Part shown: piece after piece, positions 50,697 to 60,165 of the stretch
Position numbering within the stretch: position 1 is the first letter of the stretch
How the letters are laid out: each line of letters begins with the position of its first letter
Assembly: GCF_016650695.1 (NCBI RefSeq)
Contig: NZ_JAEKFH010000006.1
Location: 372,001 to 436,000, forward strand
Origin: Pseudomonas sp. TH41
GTDB lineage: Bacteria > Pseudomonadota > Gammaproteobacteria > Pseudomonadales > Pseudomonadaceae
DNA length: 64,000 bases
Direction: 5' to 3'
Notes under the pieces: generated by a model
What the model was told of the DNA's origin: nothing
Database searches by the model: none
Seen by the model: only the letters and a program-made list of their open reading frames with translations
Translations under genes and position numbers: made by a program

Positions 50697-52382
50697 TCAG
50701 TACACCAGTATCCCAGTGAATATGTAGGCCTGGGACAGCGTGATGAGGCCGATGATGCTGGCGAAAATCAGGCTGTGCTTGAGGGTGAAGCGGAACAGGT
50801 CGGATTCCTTGCCGACGATTCCTGTTGCGGCACAGGCCACGGCGATGGACTGCGGCGAGATCATCTTGCCGGTCACACCTCCACTGCTGTTGGCGGCGAC
50901 CAGTAGGGTGTCGTGGACGCCGATCTGGTGCGCGGTGGTCGCCTGCAACGAAGCGAACAGGGCATTGGACGAGGTATCTGAGCCGGTCAGGAACACGCCC
51001 AGCCAGCCGAGGAACGGCGAGAAGAAGGGGAATGCCGAGCCCGTACCAGCCAGGACCAGGGCCAGGGTGGTGGACATACCGGAGTAATTGGTGACGAACG
51101 CGAAGGCCAGCACCATGCCGATTGAGAGAATCGGGAATTTCAATTCAATCAGGGTTTCCTTGAAGGTCGAGAGCCCCGTCTTGACATCGATGCGCAGGAT
51201 CAACATCGAGATCAATGCCGAGAACAGGATCGCGCTGCCTCCTGCCGATATCAGGTCGAACTTGTACACAGCCGGCATGGCAGTGGCGGTCGCGACGATC
51301 GGGGCAACCTTCATCACCAACTGGTCCAGGTGCGGGATGGCGAAAATGAAAACGAACTGCTCCAGCGCGCCACCCGGGGCGAACAGCGCCTTGAAGGGCT
51401 TCAGCGTCCAGATGGTCACCAGCACAGTCAGCACCAGGAAGGGCGACCAGGCCTTGAGGATTTCGCCGAAGCTGTAAGGCGAGGGGGTGCCGCTCTGTCG
51501 GCCGCCGAAACCGCCCATCACCGCCACACCGCCGGACACGCCGACCACCTCGCGATCTTCGGCACGTGCGGGCTGCCAGACCTTGAGGAACAGGGTCAGG
51601 GACACGATGCTCACCAGCGCCGAGGTGATGTCGGGCAGTTCAGGACCGATGTAGTTGGAGGTGAAGTACTGGGTGATGGCGAAGCTACCTCCGGCCACCA
51701 GGGCCGCCGGCCAGGTTTCCTTGATGCCCCGCCAGCCATCCATCATGGCGACCAGCCAGAACGGCACAATGACCGACAGCAACGGCAACTGACGGCCGGC
51801 CATCGCACCAATCTTGAAGGCATCGATACCGGTCACCTGGCCGGCGACGATGATGGGTACGCCCAGGGCGCCGAAGGCCACCGGGGCAGTGTTGGCGATC
51901 AGGCACAGGCCCGCTGCGTAGAGCGGGTTGAGGCCAAGACCGACCAGTAGTGCACCGGTGATCGCCACGGGTGCGCCGAAACCGGCTGCTCCTTCAAGGA
52001 AGGCGCCGAAAGAGAAGCCGATCAGCAGCACCTGCAGGCGCTGGTCGTCAGTGATGGACAGCACTGAACTGCGGATCACTTCGAACTGGCCGCTCTTGAC
52101 CGTGAGTTTGTAAAGGAACACCGCCGCGACGATGATCCAGGCGATAGGCCAGAGACCGTAGGCGAAGCCATAACCGGCTGAGGCGAAAGCCATGTCCAGT
52201 GGCATGTCGAACGCAAGGGTGGCAATAGCAATCGACAGCGCCAAGGTAATGGTGCCGGCGATATAGCCTTTCATGCGCAAGACTGCGAGCGCTACAACGA
52301 AGAATATGATGGGGATCAGCGCAACCAGGGCTGATAATCCCAAGCTTCCGAGTGGGGTGTACATCTGGTGCCATGTTTGCAT
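50697..52382 (-). CDS. glcA: Glycolate permease GlcA (lactate permease family)
   Basis: A 561-residue inner-membrane proton symporter of the LctP family with about 13-14 helices, for example IPIIFFVVALAVLRMKG near the N-terminus and SLIFASIIGLITLSQAYIFTG at the C-terminus. The E. coli glycolate permease GlcA has 560 residues and takes up glycolate, L- and D-lactate. Sequence alone cannot separate GlcA from LldP; its position last in a glcDEFGB-A row gives the name. ATG at 52382. It lies 239 bp after glcB. Confidence 0.88.
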   Translation of the reverse strand: MQTWHQMYTPLGSLGLSALVALIPIIFFVVALAVLRMKGYIAGTITLALSIAIATLAFDMPLDMAFASAGYGFAYGLWPIAWIIVAAVFLYKLTVKSGQFEVIRSSVLSITDDQRLQVLLIGFSFGAFLEGAAGFGAPVAITGALLVGLGLNPLYAAGLCLIANTAPVAFGALGVPIIVAGQVTGIDAFKIGAMAGRQLPLLSVIVPFWLVAMMDGWRGIKETWPAALVAGGSFAITQYFTSNYIGPELPDITSALVSIVSLTLFLKVWQPARAEDREVVGVSGGVAVMGGFGGRQSGTPSPYSFGEILKAWSPFLVLTVLVTIWTLKPFKALFAPGGALEQFVFIFAIPHLDQLVMKVAPIVATATAMPAVYKFDLISAGGSAILFSALISMLILRIDVKTGLSTFKETLIELKFPILSIGMVLAFAFVTNYSGMSTTLALVLAGTGSAFPFFSPFLGWLGVFLTGSDTSSNALFASLQATTAHQIGVHDTLLVAANSSGGVTGKMISPQSIAVACAATGIVGKESDLFRFTLKHSLIFASIIGLITLSQAYIFTGILVY

Positions 52383-52582
52383 GTGAGGAGCCTCTTGTTA
52401 TTTTTGGGTATCCAATATGTCAACTGCGGCGTCGCTGCGGATTGCGCATAGCGACGCGCTGGCATGGGGGTTATCAGTGGCGCGTGGTCTCTGTAGTGAT
52501 TGAGGCTTGAAAAGAGCGCGTTAATGCTCTTCGTGGGTTAAACCGGATGCTGCTTGGGGCGTCCTGGTGTTCGTCCGCGCAT

Positions 52583-52616
52583 GCCTCCCCCAGCCGGTGA
52601 TTCGACCGGGGGAGGC
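52583..52616 (-). terminator. Hairpin after glcB
   Basis: A strong GC hairpin in the glcB-glcA gap with arms GCCTCCCCC and GGGGGAGGC, six bases past the glcB stop. No T-run follows, so it may attenuate or protect mRNA and not end it fully. It would lower glcA expression relative to glcB. Confidence 0.6.
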
Positions 52617-52621
52617 GCTGC

Positions 52622-54799
52622 TCAGTGTTGCTGCTTGAAGCGCAGCCGCCAGGCGTGCAGCAGGGGCTCGGTGTAGCCGCTGGGCTGCTCGCGGCCTTTG
52701 AGCACCAGGTCGCTGGCGGCGCGGAAGGCGTGCGAGCGCTCGAAGTCCAGTGCCATGGGGCGATAGGCGGCGTCACTGGCGTTCTGCTCGTCGACCACAC
52801 GGGCCATGCGCTCGAGAGTCTCTTGCACTTGGGCCACGCTGACCACGCCGTGTTGCAGCCAGTTGGCGATGTGCTGGGCGGAGATGCGCAGGGTGGCGCG
52901 GTCTTCCATCAGGCCGACGTTGTGGATGTCCGGCACCTTGGAGCAGCCGACGCCCTGTTCTATCCAGCGCACCACGTAGCCGAGAATCCCCTGGCAGTTG
53001 TTGTCCAGTTCCGCCTGGATCTCGGCAGCGCTCCAGTTGCGCGCGATGCTCACCGGTACACTGAGCAGATCGTGCAGCAGGCTGGCGCGCTGGCTGGCCA
53101 GGTTGAGCAGTTCCAGCTCGCGCTGCACCGCCTGCACATCGACCTTGTGATAGTGCAGGGCGTGCAGAGTGGCGGCGGTCGGCGACGGCACCCAAGCGGT
53201 GTTGGCGCCGGCCTTGGGATGGCTGATCTTCTGTTCGAGCATGGCTGCCATCAGATCGGGCATGGCCCACATGCCCTTGCCGATCTGCGCTTTGCCGCGC
53301 AAGCCGCAGGCGAGGCCGACCAGTACATTGTTGAGCTCGTAGGCGGCGATCCACGGGGAACCCTTCATGTCGCCCTTGCGCAGCATGGCGCCGGCTTCCA
53401 TGCCGGAGTGCATTTCGTCGCCGGTGCGGTCGAGGAAGCCGGTGTTGATGAAGGCCACGCGATTGGCCGCCGCGGCGATGCAGGCTTTGAGGTTGACGCT
53501 GGTGCGGCGCTCCTCGTCCATGATGCCCATCTTCAGGCTGTAGCGCGGTAGGCCGAGCAGGTCCTCGACGCGGTCGAAGAGTTCGTCGGCGAAGGCCACT
53601 TCGGCCGGACCATGCATCTTCGGTTTGACGATGTAAACGCTGCCGGTGCGCGAGTTTCCATTGCGTTGGATGTCGTGCAGGGCGATCAGGCTGGTGACCA
53701 CCGCATCCATGATGCCTTCGGGAATCTCGTTGCCTTCGCCGTCGAGGATCGCCGGGGTGCTCATCAGGTGGCCGACATTTCGGATGAACAGTAGCGAGCG
53801 GCCATGCAGGGTCAGTTCGCCACCGCCGGCCCTGGTGTAGGTGCGGTCCGGATTCAGGGTGCGGGTGAAGGTCTGGCCACCCTTGCTGACTGCTTCGGCG
53901 AGGTCGCCTTTCATCAGGCCCAGCCAGTTGCGGTAGACCACGACCTTGTCGTCGGCATCGACTGCGGCGACCGAGTCTTCGCAGTCCATGATGGTGCTCA
54001 GTGCGGACTCCATCAGCACGTCCTTCACGCCAGCGGCGTCGGTCTGGCCGATGAGGCTGGTCGGGTCGATCTGGATTTCGAAGTGCAGGCCGTTGTTCTT
54101 CAGCAGGACGGCGGCGGGCTTGACGGCCTCGCCCTGGAAGGCGATGAACTGGGCGGCGTTCTTCAGGCTGACCTCGTTGCCATTCTTCAGGCTCACGGCC
54201 AACTGGCTGTTCTTCACCACGTAGGCGGTGGCATCGACGTGGGAAGCGCCTTCCAGCGGCGCGGCTTCGTCGAGGAAGGCGCGGACGAAGGTGATGACCT
54301 TGTCACCGCGAACCTTGTTGTAGCCCTTGCCCTTCTCGGCACCACCTTCTTCGCTGACAGCGTCGGTGCCATAGAGCGCATCGTAGAGCGAGCCCCAGCG
54401 GGCGTTGGCGGCATTCAACGCATAACGCGCGTTCATCACCGGAACAACCAGCTGCGGACCGGCCTGCACGGATATTTCGGTGTCGACGTTGGCGGTGCCA
54501 ATATGCACCTGCTCGGGCTGCGCAACCAGGTAACCGATAGCAGTGAGAAACGCCTGATAAGCGTCCATGTCTGTGACCGGACCGGGATTGGCACGATGCC
54601 AAGTGTCCAGTTCGCTTTGCAGGCGATCACGTTCGCCCAGCAGGGTGCGATTGCGCGGAGCAAGCTTGTGCACCAATACATCGAAACCATCCCAGAAGTC
54701 TTCGGCGGCGATACCTGTCCCCGGCAACACCTCGTCGTCAATGAAGTGTTTAAGGATGCTGGCCACCTGCATGTGATGGCAGAGCACTCGCTCGGTCAT
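52622..54799 (-). CDS. glcB: Malate synthase G
   Basis: A 725-residue monomeric malate synthase (E. coli 723) that joins glyoxylate and acetyl-CoA to give malate. Conserved stretches include MDCEDSVAAVDADDKVVVYRNWLGLMKGDL near the active site, TLHGRSLLFIRNVGHLM (with the catalytic Arg region) and the C-terminal KVPDIHNVGLMEDRATLRISAQHIANWL. The ATG at 54799 (MTERVLCHHMQVASILKHF) is used, with GAGAAG before it. It is the metabolic sink for glyoxylate made by GlcDEF. Confidence 0.96.
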   Translation of the reverse strand: MTERVLCHHMQVASILKHFIDDEVLPGTGIAAEDFWDGFDVLVHKLAPRNRTLLGERDRLQSELDTWHRANPGPVTDMDAYQAFLTAIGYLVAQPEQVHIGTANVDTEISVQAGPQLVVPVMNARYALNAANARWGSLYDALYGTDAVSEEGGAEKGKGYNKVRGDKVITFVRAFLDEAAPLEGASHVDATAYVVKNSQLAVSLKNGNEVSLKNAAQFIAFQGEAVKPAAVLLKNNGLHFEIQIDPTSLIGQTDAAGVKDVLMESALSTIMDCEDSVAAVDADDKVVVYRNWLGLMKGDLAEAVSKGGQTFTRTLNPDRTYTRAGGGELTLHGRSLLFIRNVGHLMSTPAILDGEGNEIPEGIMDAVVTSLIALHDIQRNGNSRTGSVYIVKPKMHGPAEVAFADELFDRVEDLLGLPRYSLKMGIMDEERRTSVNLKACIAAAANRVAFINTGFLDRTGDEMHSGMEAGAMLRKGDMKGSPWIAAYELNNVLVGLACGLRGKAQIGKGMWAMPDLMAAMLEQKISHPKAGANTAWVPSPTAATLHALHYHKVDVQAVQRELELLNLASQRASLLHDLLSVPVSIARNWSAAEIQAELDNNCQGILGYVVRWIEQGVGCSKVPDIHNVGLMEDRATLRISAQHIANWLQHGVVSVAQVQETLERMARVVDEQNASDAAYRPMALDFERSHAFRAASDLVLKGREQPSGYTEPLLHAWRLRFKQQH

Positions 54800-54854
54800 T
54801 CTCTTCTCTCCCGTTCGATTGCGCCCCATTGATGGGGCCTGAAACTGATCACGT

Positions 54855-55253
54855 TCAAATACCGGCGATACCGGCTTTGGCGATTTGCGCGTCCTGGTCA
54901 GACTTGACGCCTGACACTCCCACCGCGCCGACTACCTGACCTTCGATCAGTATCGGCACTCCGCCTTCCAATGAGGTCAGCATCGGGGCACTGATGAAGG
55001 CGGTGCGACCACCATTGACCATTTCCTCATAACCCTTGGTCTCGCGCCGGCCCAGAGCCGCACTGCGGGCTTTCTCCATGGCTATGTAGGCGCCGATCGG
55101 CGCACAGCCGTCCAGGCGTTCCAGAGCGAGGGGGTGTCCTCCGTCATCGACCACGGCGATGGTCACCGCCCAATGGTTGCGCAGGGCCTCCTCACGCGCG
55201 CCAGCGAGGATGCGAGCGATATCGGCATTATCAAGTACTACTTTGCTTTGCAT
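54855..55253 (-). CDS. glcG: GlcG/HbpS heme-binding-like protein
   Basis: A 132-residue protein of the GlcG/HbpS family, the same size as E. coli GlcG. Features: VTIAVVDDGGHPLALERLDGC, then AYIAMEKARSAALGRRET and GGVPILIEGQVVGAVGVSGV. Its function in glycolate use is unknown; relatives bind heme or cobalamin. No signal peptide, so cytoplasmic. It lies nine bases after glcF and 55 bp before glcB. ATG at 55253. Confidence 0.93.
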   Translation of the reverse strand: MQSKVVLDNADIARILAGAREEALRNHWAVTIAVVDDGGHPLALERLDGCAPIGAYIAMEKARSAALGRRETKGYEEMVNGGRTAFISAPMLTSLEGGVPILIEGQVVGAVGVSGVKSDQDAQIAKAGIAGI

Positions 55254-55262
55254 GGTTTTCTC

Positions 55263-56480
55263 CTAAATCAGGGCTTCTTCCACTAACTCGACCCAATGTC
55301 GAATCGGGGTACGTCCTGCGCTTTCAAGATGGGTCTGGCAGCCAATGTTGGCGGTGACAATCACTTCGGGGTTGCCGCTCTCCAGCGCATTGAGCTTGTT
55401 GTCGCGCAGTTGTCGTGACAGCTCTGGCTGAGTCAGCGAGTAGGTACCGGCCGAGCCGCAGCAGAGATGGCTGTCCGGGACGCTGGTCAAGCTGAAGCCG
55501 AGGCGGGTGAGCACGCTTTCCACTGCACCGCCGAGCCTTTGGGCATGTTGAAGTGTGCAAGGGCAGTGGAAGGCCAGACGTCGATTACCGTGGATGCCGA
55601 GCTCTTCCAGCGGTTCTGCACGTAGCACTTCCACCAGGTCCTTGGCCAGGGCGCTGACTCGCTCGGCCTTTTGCGCGTAGGCAGCGTCGCTCTTGAGTAG
55701 GTGGCCATAGTCCCGAACGAAAGCTCCGCAGCCGCTGGCGGTCTGCACTATGGCCTCGGCGCCGGCCTCAATGGCGGGCCACCAGGCGTCGATGTTTCGC
55801 CGAGCGCGCTCCAGACCTTTGTCCTGAGCGTTCAAGTGGTAATCCACCGCACCGCAGCAACCTGCCTCGCGCACGGGCACCACGCTAATGCCCAGACGAT
55901 CCAACACCCGCGCCGTGGCTGCGTTGGTGTTTGGCGACAGGGTTGGCTGTACGCAACCTTCAAGCATCAATACACAGCGAGCATGGCGTCTAGTCGGACG
56001 GGGCTTGGCTGGGCGTGGCTGGCTTGCCAGCTTGGATTTCAAGATCACCGGCAGCAGCGGGCGGAACGCCTGGCCGACCTGGGTCAAAGCCTTGAACAAT
56101 GCCGGTCGCGGCACCACGGCGCGCAGACCTTCGCGCAGAATCCGCTCGCTCAAGGGGCGTGGCACATGCTCCTCGACCACGGCGCGGCCGATGTCCAGCA
56201 GATTGTGGTACTGCACACCGGAGGGGCAGGTGGTTTCGCAGTTGCGGCAGGTCAGGCAGCGGTCCAGGTGCAACTGAGTCTTGGCTGTGATCTCCTGCCC
56301 CTCTAGCACTTGCTTGATCAAGTAGATTCGCCCGCGCGGACCGTCCAGTTCATTTCCCAGCAGCTGGTAAGTAGGGCAAGTGGCATTGCAAAAACCGCAA
56401 TGCACGCAGGAGCGCAGGATGCTCTCGGCTTCTTCGGCGCGAGACAGACGCTTGGCTTGTTCGCTCAAATTAGTTTGCAT
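55263..56480 (-). CDS. glcF: Glycolate oxidase iron-sulfur subunit GlcF
   Basis: A 405-residue iron-sulfur protein of the membrane-bound glycolate oxidase. Two 4Fe-4S motifs appear near residues 25-40 (CVHCGFCNATCP) and 75-86 (CLTCRNCETTCP). Two CCG domains follow (AGCCGAVDYHLNAQDKG and LCCGSAGTYSLTQPEL). It carries electrons from the FAD subunits GlcD and GlcE to the quinone pool. The gap to glcE is nine bases. ATG at 56480. Confidence 0.95.
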   Translation of the reverse strand: MQTNLSEQAKRLSRAEEAESILRSCVHCGFCNATCPTYQLLGNELDGPRGRIYLIKQVLEGQEITAKTQLHLDRCLTCRNCETTCPSGVQYHNLLDIGRAVVEEHVPRPLSERILREGLRAVVPRPALFKALTQVGQAFRPLLPVILKSKLASQPRPAKPRPTRRHARCVLMLEGCVQPTLSPNTNAATARVLDRLGISVVPVREAGCCGAVDYHLNAQDKGLERARRNIDAWWPAIEAGAEAIVQTASGCGAFVRDYGHLLKSDAAYAQKAERVSALAKDLVEVLRAEPLEELGIHGNRRLAFHCPCTLQHAQRLGGAVESVLTRLGFSLTSVPDSHLCCGSAGTYSLTQPELSRQLRDNKLNALESGNPEVIVTANIGCQTHLESAGRTPIRHWVELVEEALI

Positions 56481-56489
56481 GGCTCGATC

Positions 56490-57542
56490 TCAGACCTCTG
56501 CGTACATACGACCGGGGTTGAAAATCCCCTGGGGGTCGAGCTGTTTCTTGAGGTTGTGGTGGCAAAGCCGCAACGGCGCAGCCAGAGGTGGGAATGGGTT
56601 TTCGTCAGCGCCATAGCAGGTGGCGTGGCCACCGACTTCAGCGACGCTGCGGCGGATCAGTGCGGCATCGCCGTCGGACTTGAGCCAACGTTGGGCGCCG
56701 CCCCAATCGATCAGTTGCTTGCCGGGCAAGGCCAGCGGCCTGGTGTTGTTCGGCAGCGACAGGCGCCACAGCGGTGCAGGATCGGTGAAAAAGTCCAGGC
56801 GCTGTTCGCGCAGGTCCAGCCAGTAGTCACTGTCGATCTCCTCACCGCCGAGGTGCAGGCTGGCGGACTCCACCGAACCTTCGCCGCCTTCCAGTCGCAG
56901 GTACAGCGCCTCGCCGTCGTAGCTGGCGGCGCTGATGGGGGTCGGTTGCTGGCCCCATTCGGCGAGTTTGCCGAGGGCTTGGTGGACGTTCATTTCCAGG
57001 CGCAGGCTGGCGCACCGGCGCGGCTTTGGCAGTACTTTGAGCGACACCTCGGTGAGCACGCCCAGGCAACCGAAACTGCCAGTCAACAGGCGTGACACGT
57101 CGTAACCGGCGACGTTCTTCATCACTTCGCCGCCAAAGCGCAGGAGCTTGCCGTGACCGGTGATCACCCGGGTGCCGAGCACGTAGTCACGCACCGACCC
57201 AGCCCAGGGGCGCCGCGGGCCGGACAGGCCAGCGGCGACCATGCCACCGACGGTGGCGCCTATGCCCAGGTGCGGTGGTTCACAGGGCAACATCTGCCCG
57301 GCGGAGTCCAGCGCGGCCTCAATCTCTACGAGCGGTGTGCCGGCCCGGGCGGTCAGCACCAGCTCGGTCGGATCGTAGCTGACGATGCCGCGATGGCTAC
57401 GGGTGTCAAGTACCTCGCCGCTCACTGGGCAGCCGAGCATGGCTTTGCTGTTGCTGCCCTGAATTCGCAGTGGGGTATGTTTATAGAGGGCGTAGTTAAC
57501 CTGTTCCAGCAGCGCTACGCTGGCGTCGTGATCGTGTCGCAT
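56490..57542 (-). CDS. glcE: Glycolate oxidase FAD-binding subunit GlcE
   Basis: A 350-residue FAD_binding_4 protein of the glycolate oxidase, with GIVSYDPTELVLTARAGTPL and the flavin-loop CEPPHLGIGATVGGMVAAGLSGPRRPWAGSVRDYVLGT. It is shorter than GlcD and is needed together with it in E. coli. ATG at 57542 overlaps the glcD stop by four bases, so they are co-translated. Confidence 0.94.
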   Translation of the reverse strand: MRHDHDASVALLEQVNYALYKHTPLRIQGSNSKAMLGCPVSGEVLDTRSHRGIVSYDPTELVLTARAGTPLVEIEAALDSAGQMLPCEPPHLGIGATVGGMVAAGLSGPRRPWAGSVRDYVLGTRVITGHGKLLRFGGEVMKNVAGYDVSRLLTGSFGCLGVLTEVSLKVLPKPRRCASLRLEMNVHQALGKLAEWGQQPTPISAASYDGEALYLRLEGGEGSVESASLHLGGEEIDSDYWLDLREQRLDFFTDPAPLWRLSLPNNTRPLALPGKQLIDWGGAQRWLKSDGDAALIRRSVAEVGGHATCYGADENPFPPLAAPLRLCHHNLKKQLDPQGIFNPGRMYAEV

Positions 57543-59041
57543 CAGAAACGCTCCAGTTCAGGGAAAGGCAGCTTGCCGTGATGTATGTGCATCGAGCCGA
57601 ACTCGGCGCAGCGGTGTAAGGTCGGGATGTTCTTGCCCGGGTTGAGCAGGCCTTTCGGATCGAAGGCCGCCTTCACTGCGTGGAACAGGGTCAGCTCGTC
57701 GCTGTTGAACTGGGCGCACATCTGGTTGATCTTCTCGCGCCCGACCCCGTGCTCGCCGGTGATGCTGCCGCCGACTTCGACGCAAAGCTCAAGGATCTTG
57801 CCTCCAATGGCTTCAGCTCGTTCCAGTTCACCTGGGACATTTGCATCGAAGAGGATCAGCGGATGCATGTTGCCGTCGCCGGCATGAAACACGTTAGCCA
57901 CGCGCAGCCCGTACTCTTCGGACAGTTTGGCGATGCCATTGAGTACCCGAGGAAGCTCGCGACGTGGGATCGTGCCATCCATGCAGTAGTAATCCGGGGA
58001 AATACGGCCAACCGCGCCAAATGCATTCTTGCGCCCAGCCCAGAACTTGATGCGCTCAGCCTCATCGCGGGCCAGGCGAACTTCGGTTGCACCGGCGCTC
58101 TTGAGCACCGCCTCGACCCGTTCACAGTCGTCCTGCACATCGGCCTCAACACCGTCCAGTTCGCACAGCAGGATGGCCGCGGCATCCAACGGGTACCCCG
58201 CACCGATGAAGTCTTCGGCGGCGCGAATCGACAGGTTGTCCATCATCTCCAGACCGCCAGGGATGATGCCGGCGGCGATGATGTCGCCCACTGCTCGGCC
58301 GGCCTTGTCCACCGAGTCAAAGCTAGCCAACAGCACGCGCGCCACTTGCGGTTTGGGAAGCAGTTTGACGGTGACTTCAGTAACGATCCCCAACATGCCT
58401 TCCGAACCTGTGAACAGCGCTAACAGGTCGAAGCCGGGAGCGTCCAAAGCATCGCTGCCAAGGGTCAGGTGTTCGCCTTCGATAGTGAGAATGTCCACCT
58501 TCAGCAGGTTGTGCACTGTCAGGCCGTACTTCAGGCAGTGCACGCCTCCGGCGTTTTCCGCAACGTTGCCGCCAATGGAGCAAGCAATCTGTGAGGACGG
58601 GTCCGGCGCGTAGTACAGGTTGTATGGCGACGCCGCCTGGGAAATCGCCAGGTTGCGCACGCCTGGTTGGAGCCGTGCGAAGCGGCCTTGCGGGTTCACT
58701 TCGATGATCCTGTTAAAGCGCGCCATCACCAGGAGAATGCCTTGTTCCAGCGGAAGGGCTCCGCCCGACAGACCGGTGCCAGCGCCTCGGGCAACAATTG
58801 GCACTTGGCGGGCGTGGCAAAGCTTGAGCAGTTCTTGCACCTGCTCGATGCGCGTGGGAAGGACCACCAGCATTGGCACCGTACGGTAGGCAGACAGACC
58901 GTCACACTCATAAGGTTTCAGGTCTTCCTGGCTGTGCAGGATCTCCAGATCAGGCAAGGCTTCGCGCAGTTCGGAAAGCAAAGCAGCCTTGTCGACGCTG
59001 GGCAGGGCACCATCGACACGCTCGTCATAAGATATGTTCAT
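57542..59041 (-). CDS. glcD: Glycolate oxidase catalytic FAD subunit GlcD
   Basis: A 499-residue FAD-linked oxidase, the same length as E. coli GlcD, which oxidises glycolate to glyoxylate. The flavin-binding stretch is VPIVARGAGTGLSGGALPLEQG, the glycine-rich APDPSSQIACSIGGNVAENAGG and the C-terminal catalytic part NVFHAGDGNMHPLILFD and GGSITGEHGVGREK. Start at ATG 59041 (MNISYDERVDG); an upstream GTG at 59050 is less likely. First gene of the glc operon, divergent from glcC. Confidence 0.95.
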   Translation of the reverse strand: MNISYDERVDGALPSVDKAALLSELREALPDLEILHSQEDLKPYECDGLSAYRTVPMLVVLPTRIEQVQELLKLCHARQVPIVARGAGTGLSGGALPLEQGILLVMARFNRIIEVNPQGRFARLQPGVRNLAISQAASPYNLYYAPDPSSQIACSIGGNVAENAGGVHCLKYGLTVHNLLKVDILTIEGEHLTLGSDALDAPGFDLLALFTGSEGMLGIVTEVTVKLLPKPQVARVLLASFDSVDKAGRAVGDIIAAGIIPGGLEMMDNLSIRAAEDFIGAGYPLDAAAILLCELDGVEADVQDDCERVEAVLKSAGATEVRLARDEAERIKFWAGRKNAFGAVGRISPDYYCMDGTIPRRELPRVLNGIAKLSEEYGLRVANVFHAGDGNMHPLILFDANVPGELERAEAIGGKILELCVEVGGSITGEHGVGREKINQMCAQFNSDELTLFHAVKAAFDPKGLLNPGKNIPTLHRCAEFGSMHIHHGKLPFPELERF

Positions 59042-59187
59042 AAGGCTCACACAGAGTTGTTCTTGTTGTTCTCGGAACCAGCGCTCGGGTGTGCCTGAAG
59101 ACTAATGCGTATGCAGAGTCAGGCTCACTAGACCGAGTACAACCAGAGTGCTCATGGGTGAGGTCTCGCGTCGATGGGTAATCGAAC

Positions 59188-59198
59188 TGGTCCTACCA
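59188..59198. promoter_or_regulatory. Candidate GlcC operator 1
   Basis: TGGTCCTACCA, a palindrome of the FadR/GntR type (TGGT-N3-ACCA) in the glcC-glcD gap, 147 bp before glcD. It matches the second site at 59285-59295 exactly. Just after it, TTCTGGTC gives a further half-site. Confidence 0.75.
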
Positions 59199-59284
59199 AT
59201 TTTTCTGGTCTTTTGCTTATTTACGTAGAATAAACGGGGCTCCCTAAATATAATTCGACCAGAAAATTTCAAGCTATCACCAAC

Positions 59285-59295
59285 TGGTCCTACCA
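59285..59295. promoter_or_regulatory. Candidate GlcC operator 2
   Basis: Second exact TGGTCCTACCA, 17 bp before the glcC start, flanked to give AACTGGTCCTACCAGTT, a longer perfect palindrome. This place suits autorepression of glcC. Confidence 0.78.
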
Positions 59296-59312
59296 GTTCT
59301 GGGAGTGCTCTG

Positions 59313-60092
59313 ATGGTGCGTTCCGACTCAAGTAAGCATGGCAAGCCGCAGATTGCCGATCAGGTGGCAGAACGCATCGAAAGGCTGATCGTCGATGGCG
59401 TCCTCAAAGTCGGCCAAGCGCTGCCCTCCGAGCGGCGTTTAGTGGAGAAACTGGGCTGCTCTCGCTCGGCGCTGCGTGAAGGATTGCGAGTGCTGCGCGG
59501 GCGCGGCATTGTCGATACCGAACAGGGGCGCGGCTCGTTCGTCGCGGACTTGAGCCGGGCAGATAACGCGACGCCATTGATGCACCTGTTCAGTTCGCAG
59601 CCGCGCACACTTTTCGATCTGTTGGAGGTGCGAGCGTTACTCGAAGGGGAGTCAGCACGCCTGGCGGCATTGCGAGCTACCGATGTCGACCGAGTGCTCA
59701 TCAAACGGCGATATGACGAGATGGTCGCCGCTCACGAGAACCTGCAAGCACATGATCCGCGAGAGCATGCACGGCGCGACCACGCATTCCACCGAGCAAT
59801 TAGCGAGGCCTCGCACAATCCCGTCCTGGTGCATACCCTTCAGTTGCTCAGCGATCTAATGCTCAGTAGCGTGTTCGCTTCGGTAAACAATCTTTACTGC
59901 CGGCCTGCGCAGAAACGGCAGATCGACCGTCAGCACACGCGGCTCCACCAGGCAGTGATCGAGCAATTGCCGGAGCAGGCCCAGCGAGCCGCTCGCGAGC
60001 ACATCCACAGCGTGCGAGACAACCTTCACGAGATCGAGCAAGAAGAACAGCGCCTGGTTCGCGCTACCATGCGACTGGAGGGGTGGAAATAA
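59313..60092 (+). CDS. glcC: GlcC, FadR-family regulator of glycolate genes
   Basis: A 259-residue regulator: winged HTH (about residues 10-75, QVAERIERLIVDGVLKVGQALPSERRLVEKLGCSRSALREGLRVL) and a C-terminal FCD domain (FDLLEVRALLEGESARLAALRA... HTRLHQAVIEQLPEQAQRAAREHI). Length and divergent position next to glcD match E. coli GlcC, which activates the glc operon with glycolate. ATG at 59313. The two TGGTCCTACCA sites fit its family's operators. LldR-like regulators are the alternative. Confidence 0.92.
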   Translation: MVRSDSSKHGKPQIADQVAERIERLIVDGVLKVGQALPSERRLVEKLGCSRSALREGLRVLRGRGIVDTEQGRGSFVADLSRADNATPLMHLFSSQPRTLFDLLEVRALLEGESARLAALRATDVDRVLIKRRYDEMVAAHENLQAHDPREHARRDHAFHRAISEASHNPVLVHTLQLLSDLMLSSVFASVNNLYCRPAQKRQIDRQHTRLHQAVIEQLPEQAQRAAREHIHSVRDNLHEIEQEEQRLVRATMRLEGWK

Positions 60093-60165
60093 TCGGCATG
60101 GGGGACGACCATGGATAGGCCGTGCCCCTGCCACACCACCCGGTATGCGGGCAGTGGGTAACGCT

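Noticed and set aside
53804..54832. 342-codon plus-strand frame
   Set aside because: Antisense shadow of malate synthase G.
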